The notes under the pieces: generated by a model | What the model was told of the DNA's origin: nothing | What the model saw: the letters and a program-made list of their open reading frames with translations, nothing else | Databases searched by the model: none | Shown: positions 45,601-56,400 of the stretch, piece by piece | Numbering within the stretch: the stretch's first letter is position 1 | How the letters are laid out: each line of letters opens with the position of its first letter | Made by a program: the position numbers and the translations under genes | Source: Amborella trichopoda | Taxonomy: Eukaryota; Streptophyta; Magnoliopsida; Amborellales; Amborellaceae | Direction of reading: 5' to 3' | Assembly: GCF_000471905.2 (NCBI RefSeq) | Contig: NW_006499781.1 | Location: forward strand, 863,768 to 927,767 | DNA length: 64,000 nucleotides

Positions 45601-46825
45601 TCATCCATCTGATGTGACAATCTATTTATATTGGATGGCTAGGGGCACCTAAAAGCATGAAGTTTTGGCTATTGGAGCCACTTTGCTAACAACTTGGGTG
45701 ACTTTGAAGGTGAAGGTGATAATTTTGAGATGTATTCGAAATATTATAAGGGAGAAGAGTAGGTGATATTATAATTCCACGGCGAAAACTTGGGGGATTT
45801 ATTTGATCCAAACCTTCTCATTTGTCAGTGGATTTGTTTGAACCAAATCCCTCTTCGTTGTTCTTTCGCAGGATTATAATTTTTTTTAATTTTGTTTTAA
45901 AATATTGGGGCAAATGGAGATTTGAAGCTCAAAAAATGATCTGAATGGTTAATTATTGATTCGAGCATATAGTATATATGCTCTAAAGAGCTCGAAGTCT
46001 TTATTTTGGTTTTCGAAATTGATCACAAGTTTGATGATTTGAAACATTACTGGATTTGACAACTGCAAGTTGAATCAGAACTGAAAATTTTTAATTTTGG
46101 ACTATGGAAGATGGAGATTCGAGTACTTGATAATAGAGAATGAGGTTATCGGTTAATTCTAGAAAACTATGTTTGGTTTGAATTGGGATTTTGTAAACTT
46201 GGAGATATACAAATTAGATGTTGATATAGATAAGCATGGTGGTAGTAGATCCAATCAATCTGGTGGAGGGTTTATTTGCAATAGTCTTTGTGGCAGTATT
46301 TCAAATACCTTCGTAGCTAATCAATAATGACAAGGGAAAAGATGCTAAATCCGTGTAGTGAATGAAAATATTATTGACAAATTTGTGTATTCTTCCAAAA
46401 GAACTTTGTAGACATTTCTACGTTTCAATACTTATTCACGAAACGCTCAAAATATTTCCGTCTATATTAGTAGGGTCCTTCTCACCACCCACTGATAACC
46501 TGAAGGACAAACAGGATTGGACCTCTTGGGTACGGTGCCTAGAGAGTAGAGACAACCTAGGTTAAGATGGCTGGTTGAGAGCTTTTCCAAATGGGGCGGA
46601 AGAGGTTTACAGGGTGCTAAACTGCCAACACCAAAGTATTGGAGGGTTAATAGATGCTTGCTAACAACAAAGCCATGGAAACCAAATCCTTGTTCATCCT
46701 TTATTACTCTTGAGGTGGTCTAGTTTAGAGCTGAGGTGGGTGTACCTTTTTATGTTTGGAATTTGGGAGTATTTGAAGATATTGGAAATATTTGTGGGAT
46801 TTATATGGATTTTGAGTAGAAATCC
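45601..46825. other. Intergenic sequence without recognised features
   Basis: No coding region, RNA or transposon domain that I can support. Confidence 0.4.
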
Positions 46826-46984
46826 GTCATGGGAAGACTTTTGTACGAGAAGAGGGAAATTACAAAAATTCCTTTTGACTTCATTTTCTTTACAATCTCC
46901 CCCAACCAATTTTTTTTCGCAACTTTCACCACCACAGAAAACTTTTCTAGCAAATGCTTAACTTTTCTTATGACACACACAAAA

Positions 46985-47170
46985 AGGTGGTCCGGCAATG
47001 TAAACGAGCGGTCCAGCAATATCCCAAAGCGGTCTGGAAATAGACCCATGCAGTTCGGCACTATCAAAGAACGATCTGGCAATAGGCCCATGCGGTTCAG
47101 CAACAGGCCCATGTAGTCTGGCAATAGGCCCAAAGCACTATTCGACAATGTCCCCATGCAGTCCGACAAT
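46985..47170. repeat. Degenerate minisatellite (GGTCCGGCAATAGGCCCATG type)
   Basis: About six to eight units of roughly 17-33 bp: GCGGTCTGGAAATAGACCCATG, ACGATCTGGCAATAGGCCCATG, GTAGTCTGGCAATAGGCCC and others. The minus strand therefore appears to encode repeated MGLLPDR, an effect of the repeat. The series resumes past the LINE piece at 47399-47440. Confidence 0.75.
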
Positions 47171-47171
47171 T

Positions 47172-47388
47172 AATTTTTTTGACAAATATTCGAAAATTTT
47201 ATTAATGACTAAATAAAAGATATTACATCAAAAAAAATCAAAAGAGAAAGCAACGAAGCACCTCCCTTGGCCAAATAATCGGCAATGGAGTTTGCTTCCC
47301 GGTATACATGATTGAAAGAAACAGAAATAGGTTCAACTAGATCCATAATTTACAACCATAATGACCGAAGCTCCAGCAATTATTGTGT
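47172..47388 (-). mobile_element. 5'-truncated LINE 3' end with target duplication
   Basis: Minus strand HVYREANSIADYLAKGGAS, the standard C-terminus of the plant LINE RNase H, then about 70 bases of 3' UTR and a short poly(A) (poly(T) at 47174-47180). Flanked by GACAATT at 47165-47171 and 47389-47395. Confidence 0.8.
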
Positions 47389-48077
47389 GACAATTTGCAC
47401 TCAGTCTGACATGTGCACTCGGTCTGGCATATTGTGGACTCAGACCAATATTCTTTCTATTTGTTGAGTATCTTGCAGGGATGTGACACCACTATGTACA
47501 GACAAAAGCATTTTTGTCCAAAAAAGAATGTCATTTTGACTTGGGGAGCATTTGCTAGAAAATTTTGTTTTGAGGTAAAAGTTGCAATAAAAAGATTGGT
47601 TGGGAGACGTTGTCTAGAAAGTCCAAGTTGGAGGACATCTACAATTCTCTCAAGAAAACAAGATGGAGTTGTCTACAGAGCTACTATCTATCTTTTATAC
47701 ATAGAGGTCACCATCATTCTTGTCTCTTAAATTTTAATGGCAGGTTGTATGATTGCCATTAATGGATACAAAGTTCCAAACAAAAAATCACCCCAAGCCA
47801 TCCAATTTGACATCTAATGAGTGCGAATAATTGTGACCTTTATGTATAAAAGATAATGGTCCCTTTGTAGACAATCCCTTTGAATATTTTTAGATATTTT
47901 AATTGTTGGGGTTGAGGTCGGGGTCAGGATCCGAGTCTTGTGACTTCGGGTCCAGGTCCCATAATATTTTTTTGGGTCTTGGTCCAGATCCAGGTCCAAG
48001 AGTCAACGCGATCCTTTGCCAACTAAGAAAAGGGTACAAATGTAATAACTAAATCAAGATTAAATACATTTTAAAAA

Positions 48078-48539
48078 GGGAAAAGTTTATATAGAGCCAA
48101 GGCTCTAAATAATCAAATGGGAGCCTATCACAAAAATTTTACTGAAAGAGGTTGTTTTGAAGTCCAAATATCCTCTAAATAATAAAATTGGAGCCTATCA
48201 CAAGACTTTCACTGAAAGATGTTGTTTTGAAGTCCAAATATCCTCAAACCGATCATCTTAATATCGAGATGCATGGAAATGAGAAAAAAATATATTTCAA
48301 GTTTTGGAAATAGTATATTTTGTATGCATTTTTGGATCGTCAATTTTCAAAATTTTCAAGTTTCCTAGATCTGTCGATCTACACTATTTTTTGAAGCTTT
48401 AAACTTTATAAATAAAGGTGAAAATATATTCTAAGGCTATCACAAAGATTTTTAGTATTGAAACCACATTTCTCGATACTATTTGCAGGGAGGCTCTAAT
48501 TTGATTGTTTAGAACCTAGGTTCTATACAAACCCCACCC
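48078..48539 (+). mobile_element. MULE-type MITE, copy 3, perfect 9-bp TSD
   Basis: 462 bp. Ends GGGAAAAGTTTATATAGAGCC and, inverted, GGGTGGGGTTTGTATAGAACC. Flanked by the perfect 9-bp direct repeat TTTTAAAAA (48069-48077 and 48540-48548), the target size of Mutator-like transposons. The interior has a 70-bp partial duplication near 48115-48245. Confidence 0.9.
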
Positions 48540-48949
48540 TTTTAAAAAAAGGATATATAGGTACTATACATCGTAATTTTTTTTTTTACAAATAATCTCA
48601 AAATTTTTAGATACTGAAAATCACCTAAAAAATTGTGCATGCCGCCTGAGACCATGAGACTATAGAAAAGTAAACTCAACTACATTTGCGGTCCCCCGAG
48701 GCATCCCACATCCATCTCGTTCCTCAAAAATAAAAGTAAACCCAATTCTTTGGAATTTTCTTCAAAACATTAATATTTGTAATTTTTAAAATTTATTTAT
48801 TTTTACACATTTATGTTTTATATATTAGAAATCATATATATCTAAAAAATTAGGTCCAAAATCTATTTTAAAAAATAAATCGTAAAAAGGGGATGCACCT
48901 CTACATAGGAGTCCTAGGACTCATGAGAACCTCATCCCCTAAAAATCAA

Positions 48950-50449
48950 GGGAAAATATCTGTATAGAGTATAGACCCATTTTCAATTTTCATTTCTTTT
49001 TAACCCAAGTTTCAAAACTTATTTTCTAACTTCTAAACAACTTTATTTATTTCTATTCCAATTTTTAACCCAAAACAAATAAATTAGAAAGACATTTTTT
49101 TTTTGAACTTTTTCTTTCCTCACGTGTTTCTTTCTCTAGACTGTTCTTCCTCTCAGCCACTCTGCTGCCCCATTTCCACCATCCTTCACCCCCATTTCCG
49201 GCAGCAACCTGGCTGAACGCGTCCTTCAACTAACCACCAGCTGCCATCGTCCTCACCTCACTGGCCTTCTCTCTGCAACCTCCCACTTTCTCTCTCTAAA
49301 AACCCCCTCACCATCGCCCCTATGGAATCACAAGGTGGGTTCCAAGGTTTGATCAGGTCAGGGTAAGATAAAGGTTTTTTCCATTGTGTTTTTGGCCAAA
49401 ATTAGACCAGAAAGTGGGGCTCTGTATGGATTCTTGATGTGGGTTTTGGGTGCCTTGTTTAATTAGGTGTTGCTTTTATTCTTGAGTTTTTTTTTTTTTG
49501 GTATATTTACTGTTGTAGTTTTAGTGAAATTTGGGGGAGAATGGCTCGATTTTGGCTGGAAAGTGAGCAAAATAGGCTGGTTTATGGTGGTGATGGGGAA
49601 ATTCGCTGGTTTATCAGAGGTTTTCTTTTCTTGGGTTGAGTAGGGGGCCAGAATTTATTATCGGATCATTTGGCCGGAAACTTTCGTTGGAGAATGAAGA
49701 TTGGTGATTTTCTTCAGGGGGGTTTGTGATTTTCTTGACCCGGAAAGCCTGAATGGCCGGAATTTTGATGAGAATTGCCGAAGGTTTTTGTTCCTCCATA
49801 AACTACCAACGCCATCGCCAATTTGCTGATGTCCCTTTTTCTCTCTCTAAAACCACTACCGCCCCTTTTTCTCTCTCTAAGATCACTGCCACTGTGCTGC
49901 AGCCCCTTTTACCTCTCTCTCTCTCTCTCTCTGTTGATCGGGCATTTTACTCTCACCCTCTTGATCAATAGCCTCTCTCTCTCTCTATAGATGGGGGATC
50001 TCCAACAGCAGAACCTGATTCACTACGGTGAATGCACCTTTCAAAGTATATACAAGCGCGTTCTCTTGAAGCGCTCTGTCACCAGTTTCAGTGCCGCAAA
50101 ATTATAGTGGCCGGAAGTTTGCAGGAAAACACGGCAAATTTTGGGGGGTTGAGAGCAGAAAATTATAGTGGCACAAGGTTTGCAGGAAAAATTGGGGGGT
50201 TGGGAGAGAGAGAGGGGTTTGGGAGGTTGATTGGGGGAGAGAGAAAAGGAAATAACGAGGAGAGAGGGCTCTAGAAAAACATTGTTTCTATAAATTTGTT
50301 TGGGTCAAAAAATTTAATAAAAAATAAATAAAATATGTTTAGAGGGTTAGAAGATATAATAAAGTGAATTTTTATGTAGTAAGATAGGTTTTACAGCTTT
50401 AGATTAATAAAAAAATGAAAGTTGAAAATAGGGTTGGAGATATTTTTTC
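48950..50449. mobile_element. Pack-MULE-like element
   Basis: 1500 bp. Left end GGGAAAATATCTGTATAGAG; right end inverted GAAAAAATATCTCCAACCC. Inverted similarity continues for about 130 bases (CATTTTCAATTTTCATTTC versus TATTTTCAACTTTCATTTT, then TAACTTCTAAACA-type sequence). Flanks AAAAATCAA (48941-48949) and AAAAATCTA (50450-50458) match at 8 of 9, a MULE-size target duplication. The interior (49130-50280) is much richer in GC and CT than the termini and looks like captured gene sequence: a CT-rich leader, ATGGAATCACAAG at 49322 followed by GTGGGTTCC like a splice donor, then intron-like T-rich DNA and purine/pyrimidine-rich exon-like segments with repeated GGCCGGAA words. No transposase. 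Confidence 0.7.
49130..49340 (+). pseudogene. Captured gene 5' end inside the Pack-MULE
   Basis: CT- and C-rich leader-like sequence leading to ATG at 49322, five codons, then a plausible donor. The parent gene is not recognised. The open frame is too short to identify a protein. Confidence 0.4.
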
Positions 50450-50599
50450 AAAAATCTATCCTTCATTAAATTTCACTCATATCATAAATATGAAATGTAG
50501 GGACACCGGCAAACTCTCTCTCAAAAAATAAGTAGCAAACAAAGATTAGGAAAGAAGAAAAAATATAAAGCTAACTGTGTTACTCAATACTTTAATAAA

Positions 50600-51315
50600 A
50601 GGTGTGGTTTGTATAAGGCTGCGACTAATATATTTAAAGCATGATTAAATAAAGTATATTTAAATAAAATTAAAAATGAATAAAAAAATAGATTTTATAT
50701 GTGTTCAAGGGTATTTTTGAGTTTTTTCAAAAAAAAGAAGAAAGAGATGAAAATAAATATTAATAGCCAAAACAATTTCCAATCTTTTCCAAAATAATAA
50801 AAACATTAAAAAATCCTTTATAAACAAAATCTCTTATTTTTTGATATTTTATATAAATTTTTGAGTTATTTGTAAAATACCCCATTAGTTCACCAAAATC
50901 GATTGAAACCAAAATTGTTCGATCTAACCTGGACCGCCTGATTTGCGCGATCTAACTTGGACCGCCTGATTTTTTCTACACTGGTTGTGACCTTAAACAA
51001 TCCCAGTAAGATGGACCTTAAACAATCCAAGTAAGATGGACCTTAAACAATCCAAGTAAGATGGACATCCAAATTTTGTCATAAAGATACACTTTTGGTA
51101 TCGAAATTCTTAGTATGACCTTATAATTTATTTTCACAAATTATAAATTTTTAAAATCCAAAACTAGATAAATCTAGTAGATCTATAAACACAAATAAAA
51201 TTTGAAAATAAACAATCTAGATAATGTATTGAAAGATATACTATTTTCAGCACTCAAAATTTTTATTTTTTTATATATTCATATATTTCGATATTGAGAT
51301 GATCAATTTAAACTT
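50600..51315 (-). mobile_element. MULE-type MITE, reverse copy, rearranged
   Basis: 51060-51310 is the reverse complement of the family interior (GATGATCAATTTAAAC end, TCTAGATAATGTATTG, TAGTAGATCTATAAAC). At 51000-51070 the terminal segment ACCTTAAACAATCCAAGTAAG is repeated three times in tandem with a 25-bp period. GGTTTGTATAAGGCTGCGAC near 50608 resembles another terminus. No target duplication found. Confidence 0.55.
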
Positions 51316-52019
51316 ATTTTTTAACTTAAACAAATGTGAGAAAGACATGTTATTTCTAAACCCAAACCTAATCCTTTCTCTCTTCACTTATATATTCAAA
51401 ACCTTTCTTTTTTTCTCTCTTCCTACATCTCTCTCACTCTCTGTCTCTCCTCCAATATTTATTCCTCTCACCTCCATGAAATTCTCTCTCTCTAAAGGTT
51501 TGGGAGGATACCTTTTAGAAAAATCATGTCTTTTTAGATATGTTTAGGGTAAAAAAACATGTTTAAATTAACGTAAGAGATTAGAAGAAATAAAATCTAC
51601 AATTTTTATGTTCGAAAATGTCTTTTAAAACCTTATGTCTATTGTGAAATGAAACCTAAAAATAAAAGGTATGGAGATACTTTTTTTAAAAAAATAATTT
51701 TTTTCAATAAATTTTTTAAAAAGTATAATGAAACGATTTACCTTTAGTATAAGGTGATCACAATTAATCATGACCATTAAATGTGAAATTTGAAAGTTGC
51801 ATTTATTTCATTGACGAAGCTCAAACTTCAGAAGAATTTTCTTCAAACTTAATGATACATCCAAACTATCAAATTTCATATCAGATGATTGTGTTATGAC
51901 CTTGTATACAATACCCAAAAATTTATACACATCCAAGCTATAGAAATTTTTTCGAACTTTATGTCTCATTGTATACAATCTCCAAATCGAACTTTGTCAC
52001 ATTGTATACGATTCCCATT
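51316..52019. other. Intergenic AT-rich interval
   Basis: No gene seen. 51360-51500 is CT-rich with TCTCTC runs. A frame at 51299-51547 is compositional. Confidence 0.4.
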
Positions 52020-52061
52020 TTTTTTTTTTTGTTGAGAGGAAAACTTTTTCCTTATTAATAA
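52017..52061 (-). mobile_element. Short LINE 3' tail fragment
   Basis: Poly(T) at 52017-52028, then GTTGAGAGGAAAACTTTTTCCTTATTAATAAA, the reverse complement of a typical plant LINE 3' UTR end. Only about 45 bases; it ends where a MITE begins. Confidence 0.4.
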
Positions 52062-52438
52062 ATGGGAAAGTTTTATATAGAGCCAAGGCTCAAAACAATC
52101 AAATTAGAGCTTAGCTCAAAAATTTCATTAGAAGAGTTTTGATGCTCAAATATTTTCAAATTGATCATCTCAACATCAAAATGTATGGACATGAGAAAAA
52201 AAAATAGACTTCAAGTTTCGGAAATATTACATCTTGTAGGGCATTTTTAGACCATCAATTTTTAAAATTTTTAAGTTTTACAGTTATGGATTTACACTAT
52301 TTTTAAAGGTTTAAAATTTATGATGAAAGTTGAAAATATATTTTAAAGTTATTACAAAGATTTCCGAAACCATTTTTCTATACTATTTGAAGGTGCGCTG
52401 TACTTTGATTATTGGGAGCCTTGGCTCTATACAATGCC
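52062..52438 (+). mobile_element. MULE-type MITE, copy 4
   Basis: Starts GGGAAAGTTTTATATAGAGCC; ends inverted with GAGCCTTGGCTCTATACAATGCC. The interior matches copies 1 and 3 (AAATTGATCATCTCAACATC). No clear 9-bp target duplication. Confidence 0.75.
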
Positions 52439-52879
52439 AAAAAATCAAAACTTGCATAATTTAAATGCCACAAAGGATAAAAGACTGGTGCTCGTTGACA
52501 AAAAATTGTTGGACGGAAGCTCAGTCATGCATGGGGATCGTTTGCAGGAAATGAGAGAGAGAAAGTTGTTTTATTCACAGGTCTAGAGAGAGAGCATCTG
52601 TCCTCCCCAAATTACCTACTGCCATTTTCTTTTTCTTCAGATTCGTCTTAGCCCCAGAAAGTTTCCTTTTCAATTGTTATTGATTATTATTCTTGACACC
52701 TTTTAATTCCTTTTCCCACTTATTAATTCTGTGTGCGCCTTTTCCCTCGCTTGTTGGTTTTGCAGAGTGAACTTGTAATGGGGTTTCTAACCCTCACCTG
52801 ATCTTCAGTTCCATAGAGTATTGGATGGGCTGAAATATTCTCTGAAAAATCCTCATCCCGAATTTCTAATGAATTGACT

Positions 52880-53158
52880 CCTTTCATTTTGGAGTTAATC
52901 TGTACTGAAACTCTTTCTCTTTCTGTTTTTCTTTCTTTCGTTCATCGTCAGTGTCTCTGAGAGACTCTTTTCGATCTCCCCCATTTTTGCATTTCTCGAT
53001 CCAATTCTCTCTCTCTCTTTCTTTCCGGAGCTTCTCTCTCGCCCAAAATTTGTTTATCTCCACCAATTCTCTCTCTCTCGGTATATATCGAACCTTCTCT
53101 TTCTCTCACATCCAATTTCATAATTCTCCATTAATGAGCATTGCCTGAAACAAGGGAG
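52880..53158 (+). promoter_or_regulatory. CT-rich leader and candidate core promoter of the bZIP gene
   Basis: Long CT-rich tracts (about 52910-53075), common in plant 5' leaders, followed by a TATA-like TATATAT at 53082-53088. The TATA is only about 70 bases before the ATG, so either the leader is very short or transcription starts further upstream within the CT-rich tract. Confidence 0.3.
53134..53148 (+). CDS. Minimal upstream ORF (MSIA) before the bZIP gene
   Basis: ATG AGC ATT GCC TGA at 53134-53148 ends ten bases before the bZIP start codon. Such a short frame could reduce initiation or allow reinitiation at the main ATG. It is in the leader only if transcription starts upstream of 53134, which is likely. 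Confidence 0.4.
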   Translation: MSIA

Positions 53159-53974
53159 ATGGATGATGGAGAGGTGGAACTCTCTTCGGAGCATGTATTC
53201 CTCTGTAACTCCGATGATTACCCCATGGAATCAATGCTGGATGCCCTTATGTCGAAGAGTAAGAAGAAGAATATGAGTGAAAAGAATAGGATTACTAAGG
53301 ACTCTTCGGCTCGAACCTGCACCCACACCCACACCTGCAATCCCCCTGGGCCTGACTCCACCCATACCCACACCTGTTACCACACCCACACAACACAACT
53401 GTTTTCACCCAATGAAGAGCCCTCTAATTCTCCTTCTAAACCCAATAAAACTTCAGGAAACAGAGAGGCTGTGAGAAAGTATAGAGAGAAGAAGAAGGCC
53501 CACACTGCTTATTTGGAAGAGGAGGTGAAGAAGCTTAGAGCTCTGAATCAGCAGCTTCTGAGGACGTTGCAGGGTCAGGCCATGCTTGAGGCTGAAGTGG
53601 TGAGGTTGAGAACGATATTGATGGATCTTCGAGGGAAGATTGATGGAGAATTGGGGGTCTCTCCATTTCAAAGGGCCTCGACAATTTGTGGAAGTGGGTT
53701 CAAAGAAGGGAATTGTAGTCTAGGATCCATTCATGGAGTTGGTGAGGTGGGATTGAATCTTGTTGGGTGTGGTGATGATGTGCCCCCATGTCTTCATCCT
53801 CAAGGTAAGGTCATGGAAAATTGTGAGCCCCCTATTATTAGTTGTCAGCTCGCGAATTCAGACATAGCATCTCGCGCTTTTTCCTCTGCTGAAACTCAGC
53901 TTGATTCTCTCATACCAGCCAATGAAATGGGTATTTCAGGGAGTTTGGTGGCTTCAATTTCTCAGGCTGAATGA
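53159..53974 (+). CDS. bZIP19: Group-F bZIP transcription factor, bZIP19/23-type zinc sensor
   Basis: 271 residues, uninterrupted. Known for the family: Arabidopsis bZIP19/23 sense zinc through a Cys/His motif and activate zinc-deficiency genes in the nucleus by binding palindromic zinc-deficiency elements. Seen: MDDGEVELSS at the N-terminus matches the MEDGELDFS-like start of the family and fixes the ATG at 53159 rather than an upstream TTG. Residues 54-77 carry the zinc-sensor motif CTHTHTC-NPPGPD-HTHTCYHTHT. A basic region NREAVRKYREKKK at 101-113 has N101 and R109 (N-x7-R spacing). Leucine-zipper heptads start at L119, L126 and L133. The conserved LEAEVVRLRTILMDLRGKIDGE follows at 143-164. 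The C-terminal third is low-complexity and ends SISQAE; I do not see the basic KRKGG-type tail found in some relatives. Distinction from bZIP24 rests on the intact sensor motif. Confidence 0.93.
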   Translation: MDDGEVELSSEHVFLCNSDDYPMESMLDALMSKSKKKNMSEKNRITKDSSARTCTHTHTCNPPGPDSTHTHTCYHTHTTQLFSPNEEPSNSPSKPNKTSGNREAVRKYREKKKAHTAYLEEEVKKLRALNQQLLRTLQGQAMLEAEVVRLRTILMDLRGKIDGELGVSPFQRASTICGSGFKEGNCSLGSIHGVGEVGLNLVGCGDDVPPCLHPQGKVMENCEPPIISCQLANSDIASRAFSSAETQLDSLIPANEMGISGSLVASISQAE

Positions 53975-54480
53975 TTTTGCTTGGTCTCATATTGGGCAAG
54001 AGTATATTCCTTTTGTAACTCACTTGGAGGCCGAAGGTTGCTCTTCTTCTGCTGCCTCTATTTTTGGCATATGGGACTCAGGGATAATGATAAAAAAGCT
54101 ACTCCTAGTATTGGGGTAATGGCCCTATGTCCCTTTCTTCATCCTTAAGTGTCGTATATCTGGAAAAAGAAAAAAAGAAAAAGAAAAAAGAAAGTAAAAG
54201 GAATCCCAACACTTGTAGTCTTTGCTCGGGTTTTAAAGACGAGTTTAGGTTTTGTTGTTTTTTTTTTTTTGGGTTCCACTTTGGGAATACCTTTGTTCAG
54301 TGAATCAATCCATCTTCTTCTGTGTAATTATTGAGTGCTTGAGGCGCTCAGTTTGTAAAATATATGGTAGCTTGTGTCTGGGAACTTTGAGAAATTTCCA
54401 TGTTTGAAGGATTATAATGAACAAAACTTTTTCTTTACACTCTTTTTTTCCCACATTTATAATGATAGTTAGGAAACGTT
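53975..54480 (+). other. 3' flank of the bZIP gene
   Basis: Probable 3' UTR with an A-rich AAAAAGAAAAAG run near 54163-54195. No basic KRKGG-type coding extension in any plus frame. Confidence 0.35.
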
Positions 54481-55047
54481 ATCAGTTGATGCCTTTCAAG
54501 AATGCTTATTTAGTATTTCCTGGGTGAAGAAACCATAAGTTTGTTGTGATCCTGTCACACCTAAATTTCCTAGTTTCAGATTATAGAATTTCTGTCATTT
54601 CTCCATATTTGATGATTTATTTATTAATATCAAGGCTCTTCATCGATACTTAACTATGGCACAGCTGTGTTTTTATTTTTTTAGTATAATTTTTTTTCCT
54701 GTTTTTGATCGATACTATGGTGGAGTAGTTTACTAATCTTTCGTGGACCATGCAGACCATTCCAAGTTTTAAATTTAACATATACCTGGAAATATATTCC
54801 CCTTCACATTTTCTGTCTGTAGATAACTGTGAAATGTGTTTTGGATATACCTAGTTAGGAAATGTTGCTCTTCTTTTCCTGGACTTCAGTTTTTCTATTC
54901 TGGATGATATGTTTTCTTTCTAGTTTGTAGAGAGATTGATCAACTGGATTTGTGGAATGTTTTTGCTTTGCCGGGACACGATAAATTTAAGTGAGTTATG
55001 TTTGATATGTTTGAGATTGTAGGTTTTTCCATTTGAGTTTTATTTAA

Positions 55048-55431
55048 GGGTGTAGTGTGTATAAGGCTGAGTCCTTAAACAATCAAAGGAAGGCACACCT
55101 TCAAGTAGTGCTGAAATATTTTGTTTTAGTTTCAGAAATCTTTATGATGGCCTGAAAATTCATTTTCATCTCTAATTATAAAATTTTATGATTAAAAAAT
55201 GGTGTAAATTGAGCAGATCTATGAACACTTGAAAATTGACGGTCTAGATAATATATTACAAGATGCACCATTTTCAAGACTTGAAATCTATTTTTTCTCA
55301 TGTCCATGCATCTTGAGGTCGAGACAATTGAATTGATGGTTTTTCAATATCGAAACAACCTCTTCTAGTGAATTTTTGAGGTGTGCCTTAATTTGATTGT
55401 TTAGGGCCTCACCCTTACATAAACGTTTTCC
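55048..55431 (-). mobile_element. MULE-type MITE, copy 5, perfect 9-bp TSD
   Basis: 384 bp, in reverse orientation relative to copies 1, 3 and 4 (interior GATGCACCATTTTCAAGAC, CATGTCCATGCATCTTGAGG). Ends GTGTGTATAAGGCTGAGTCC and inverted GTTTATGTAAGGGTGAGGCC. Flanked by perfect TTTATTTAA (55039-55047 and 55432-55440). Confidence 0.9.
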
Positions 55432-55440
55432 TTTATTTAA

Positions 55441-56400
55441 CCAGTCTATGTTTGTGCATAATTGCTCTTACTGCAACTACGTGAATATTTGATCAACTAC
55501 ATGGATATTACAATTAGATTGTGTAAGTTTGATTGTCAGATTAAAGTATATAACAATCTCCTTCCAGTAGATTTCCTTGAAAAATTACATTATTGTCATC
55601 GAATGAAATAAGATCCCACCCTTTCATGCATGCTACTGCTACGTTGGTTGTTGATTGATTGCATATTGCTCACTGATGGTCTTTTTATCTCGCATTTCAT
55701 ACTTGTTTTGTATCTTTATTTTCTTTATTTTTTGACAGTTTTTATGATACATTGTACCTTTGGTAATGTAGCCTTGAAATTTTGTTTTATCTATTCTCAT
55801 TTCATTAAATGGAATATCTGATTATGTGTGTTTCAGGTTATATAATTCCATATATGTTCTTTTTAACCATGTATTACTTTCTGGCTTTAGGACATGTTCC
55901 AACAATCTTAACCTCTTTATTTGATCTTGGTTGGTAGATGTTTTGCACTTGGAATGATAGGCATCAAGGATCAATTTAGGCTTTTTGGATGAGGCATGTT
56001 TGTCTGCAACATGCCTGATTTGCTCTTATTATTATTAATAAATGGGGATTGAGTTGAATGATGTCAACAGTGATCACCATTTACTTCCCTCTGTTCTGTA
56101 TTTTCAATTGTTTGGATCTTGCAATCCTATAATCCTCGCAATGAATATCCTTGTTTTGTCGAGATTTTGGATCTTGATGATGAAGACTCGACTGCATGCC
56201 ACGTGTGTTCTTTATACAAATGAGCCATCACCTGATGAAAATTGTTAGCTAACGAATGGGAATGGAATTTTGTGAGAATATTATTTTACACCTTGCTTAT
56301 AAATTCTCAAGGGCATAAAAACTGCAATTATTGTTTAGATTCTTAACCTTCAATATTATTCATCATCATTATGTTAGTGCTCGGTTGTCAGTTGGGATAC
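55441..56400. other. Intergenic interval
   Basis: No supported coding sequence. Short frames at 55630 and 56042 lack family resemblance. Confidence 0.4.

Larger units (their letters stand above)
46885..47626. mobile_element. Inverted-repeat element containing a minisatellite and a LINE tail
   Basis: 46885-46964 is complementary to 47547-47626: both contain AGCATTTGCTAGAAAA, GTGAAAGTTGC or GTAAAAGTTGC, and GATTGGTTGGG or AATTGGTTGGG forms. Between the arms lie a degenerate repeat and a small LINE insertion. No transposase and no clear target duplication, so the class is open. Confidence 0.5.

Noticed and set aside
46801..47169. Protein with MGLLPDR repeats on the minus strand
   Set aside because: Produced by a degenerate minisatellite whose unit is not always a multiple of three; no homologue or gene context.
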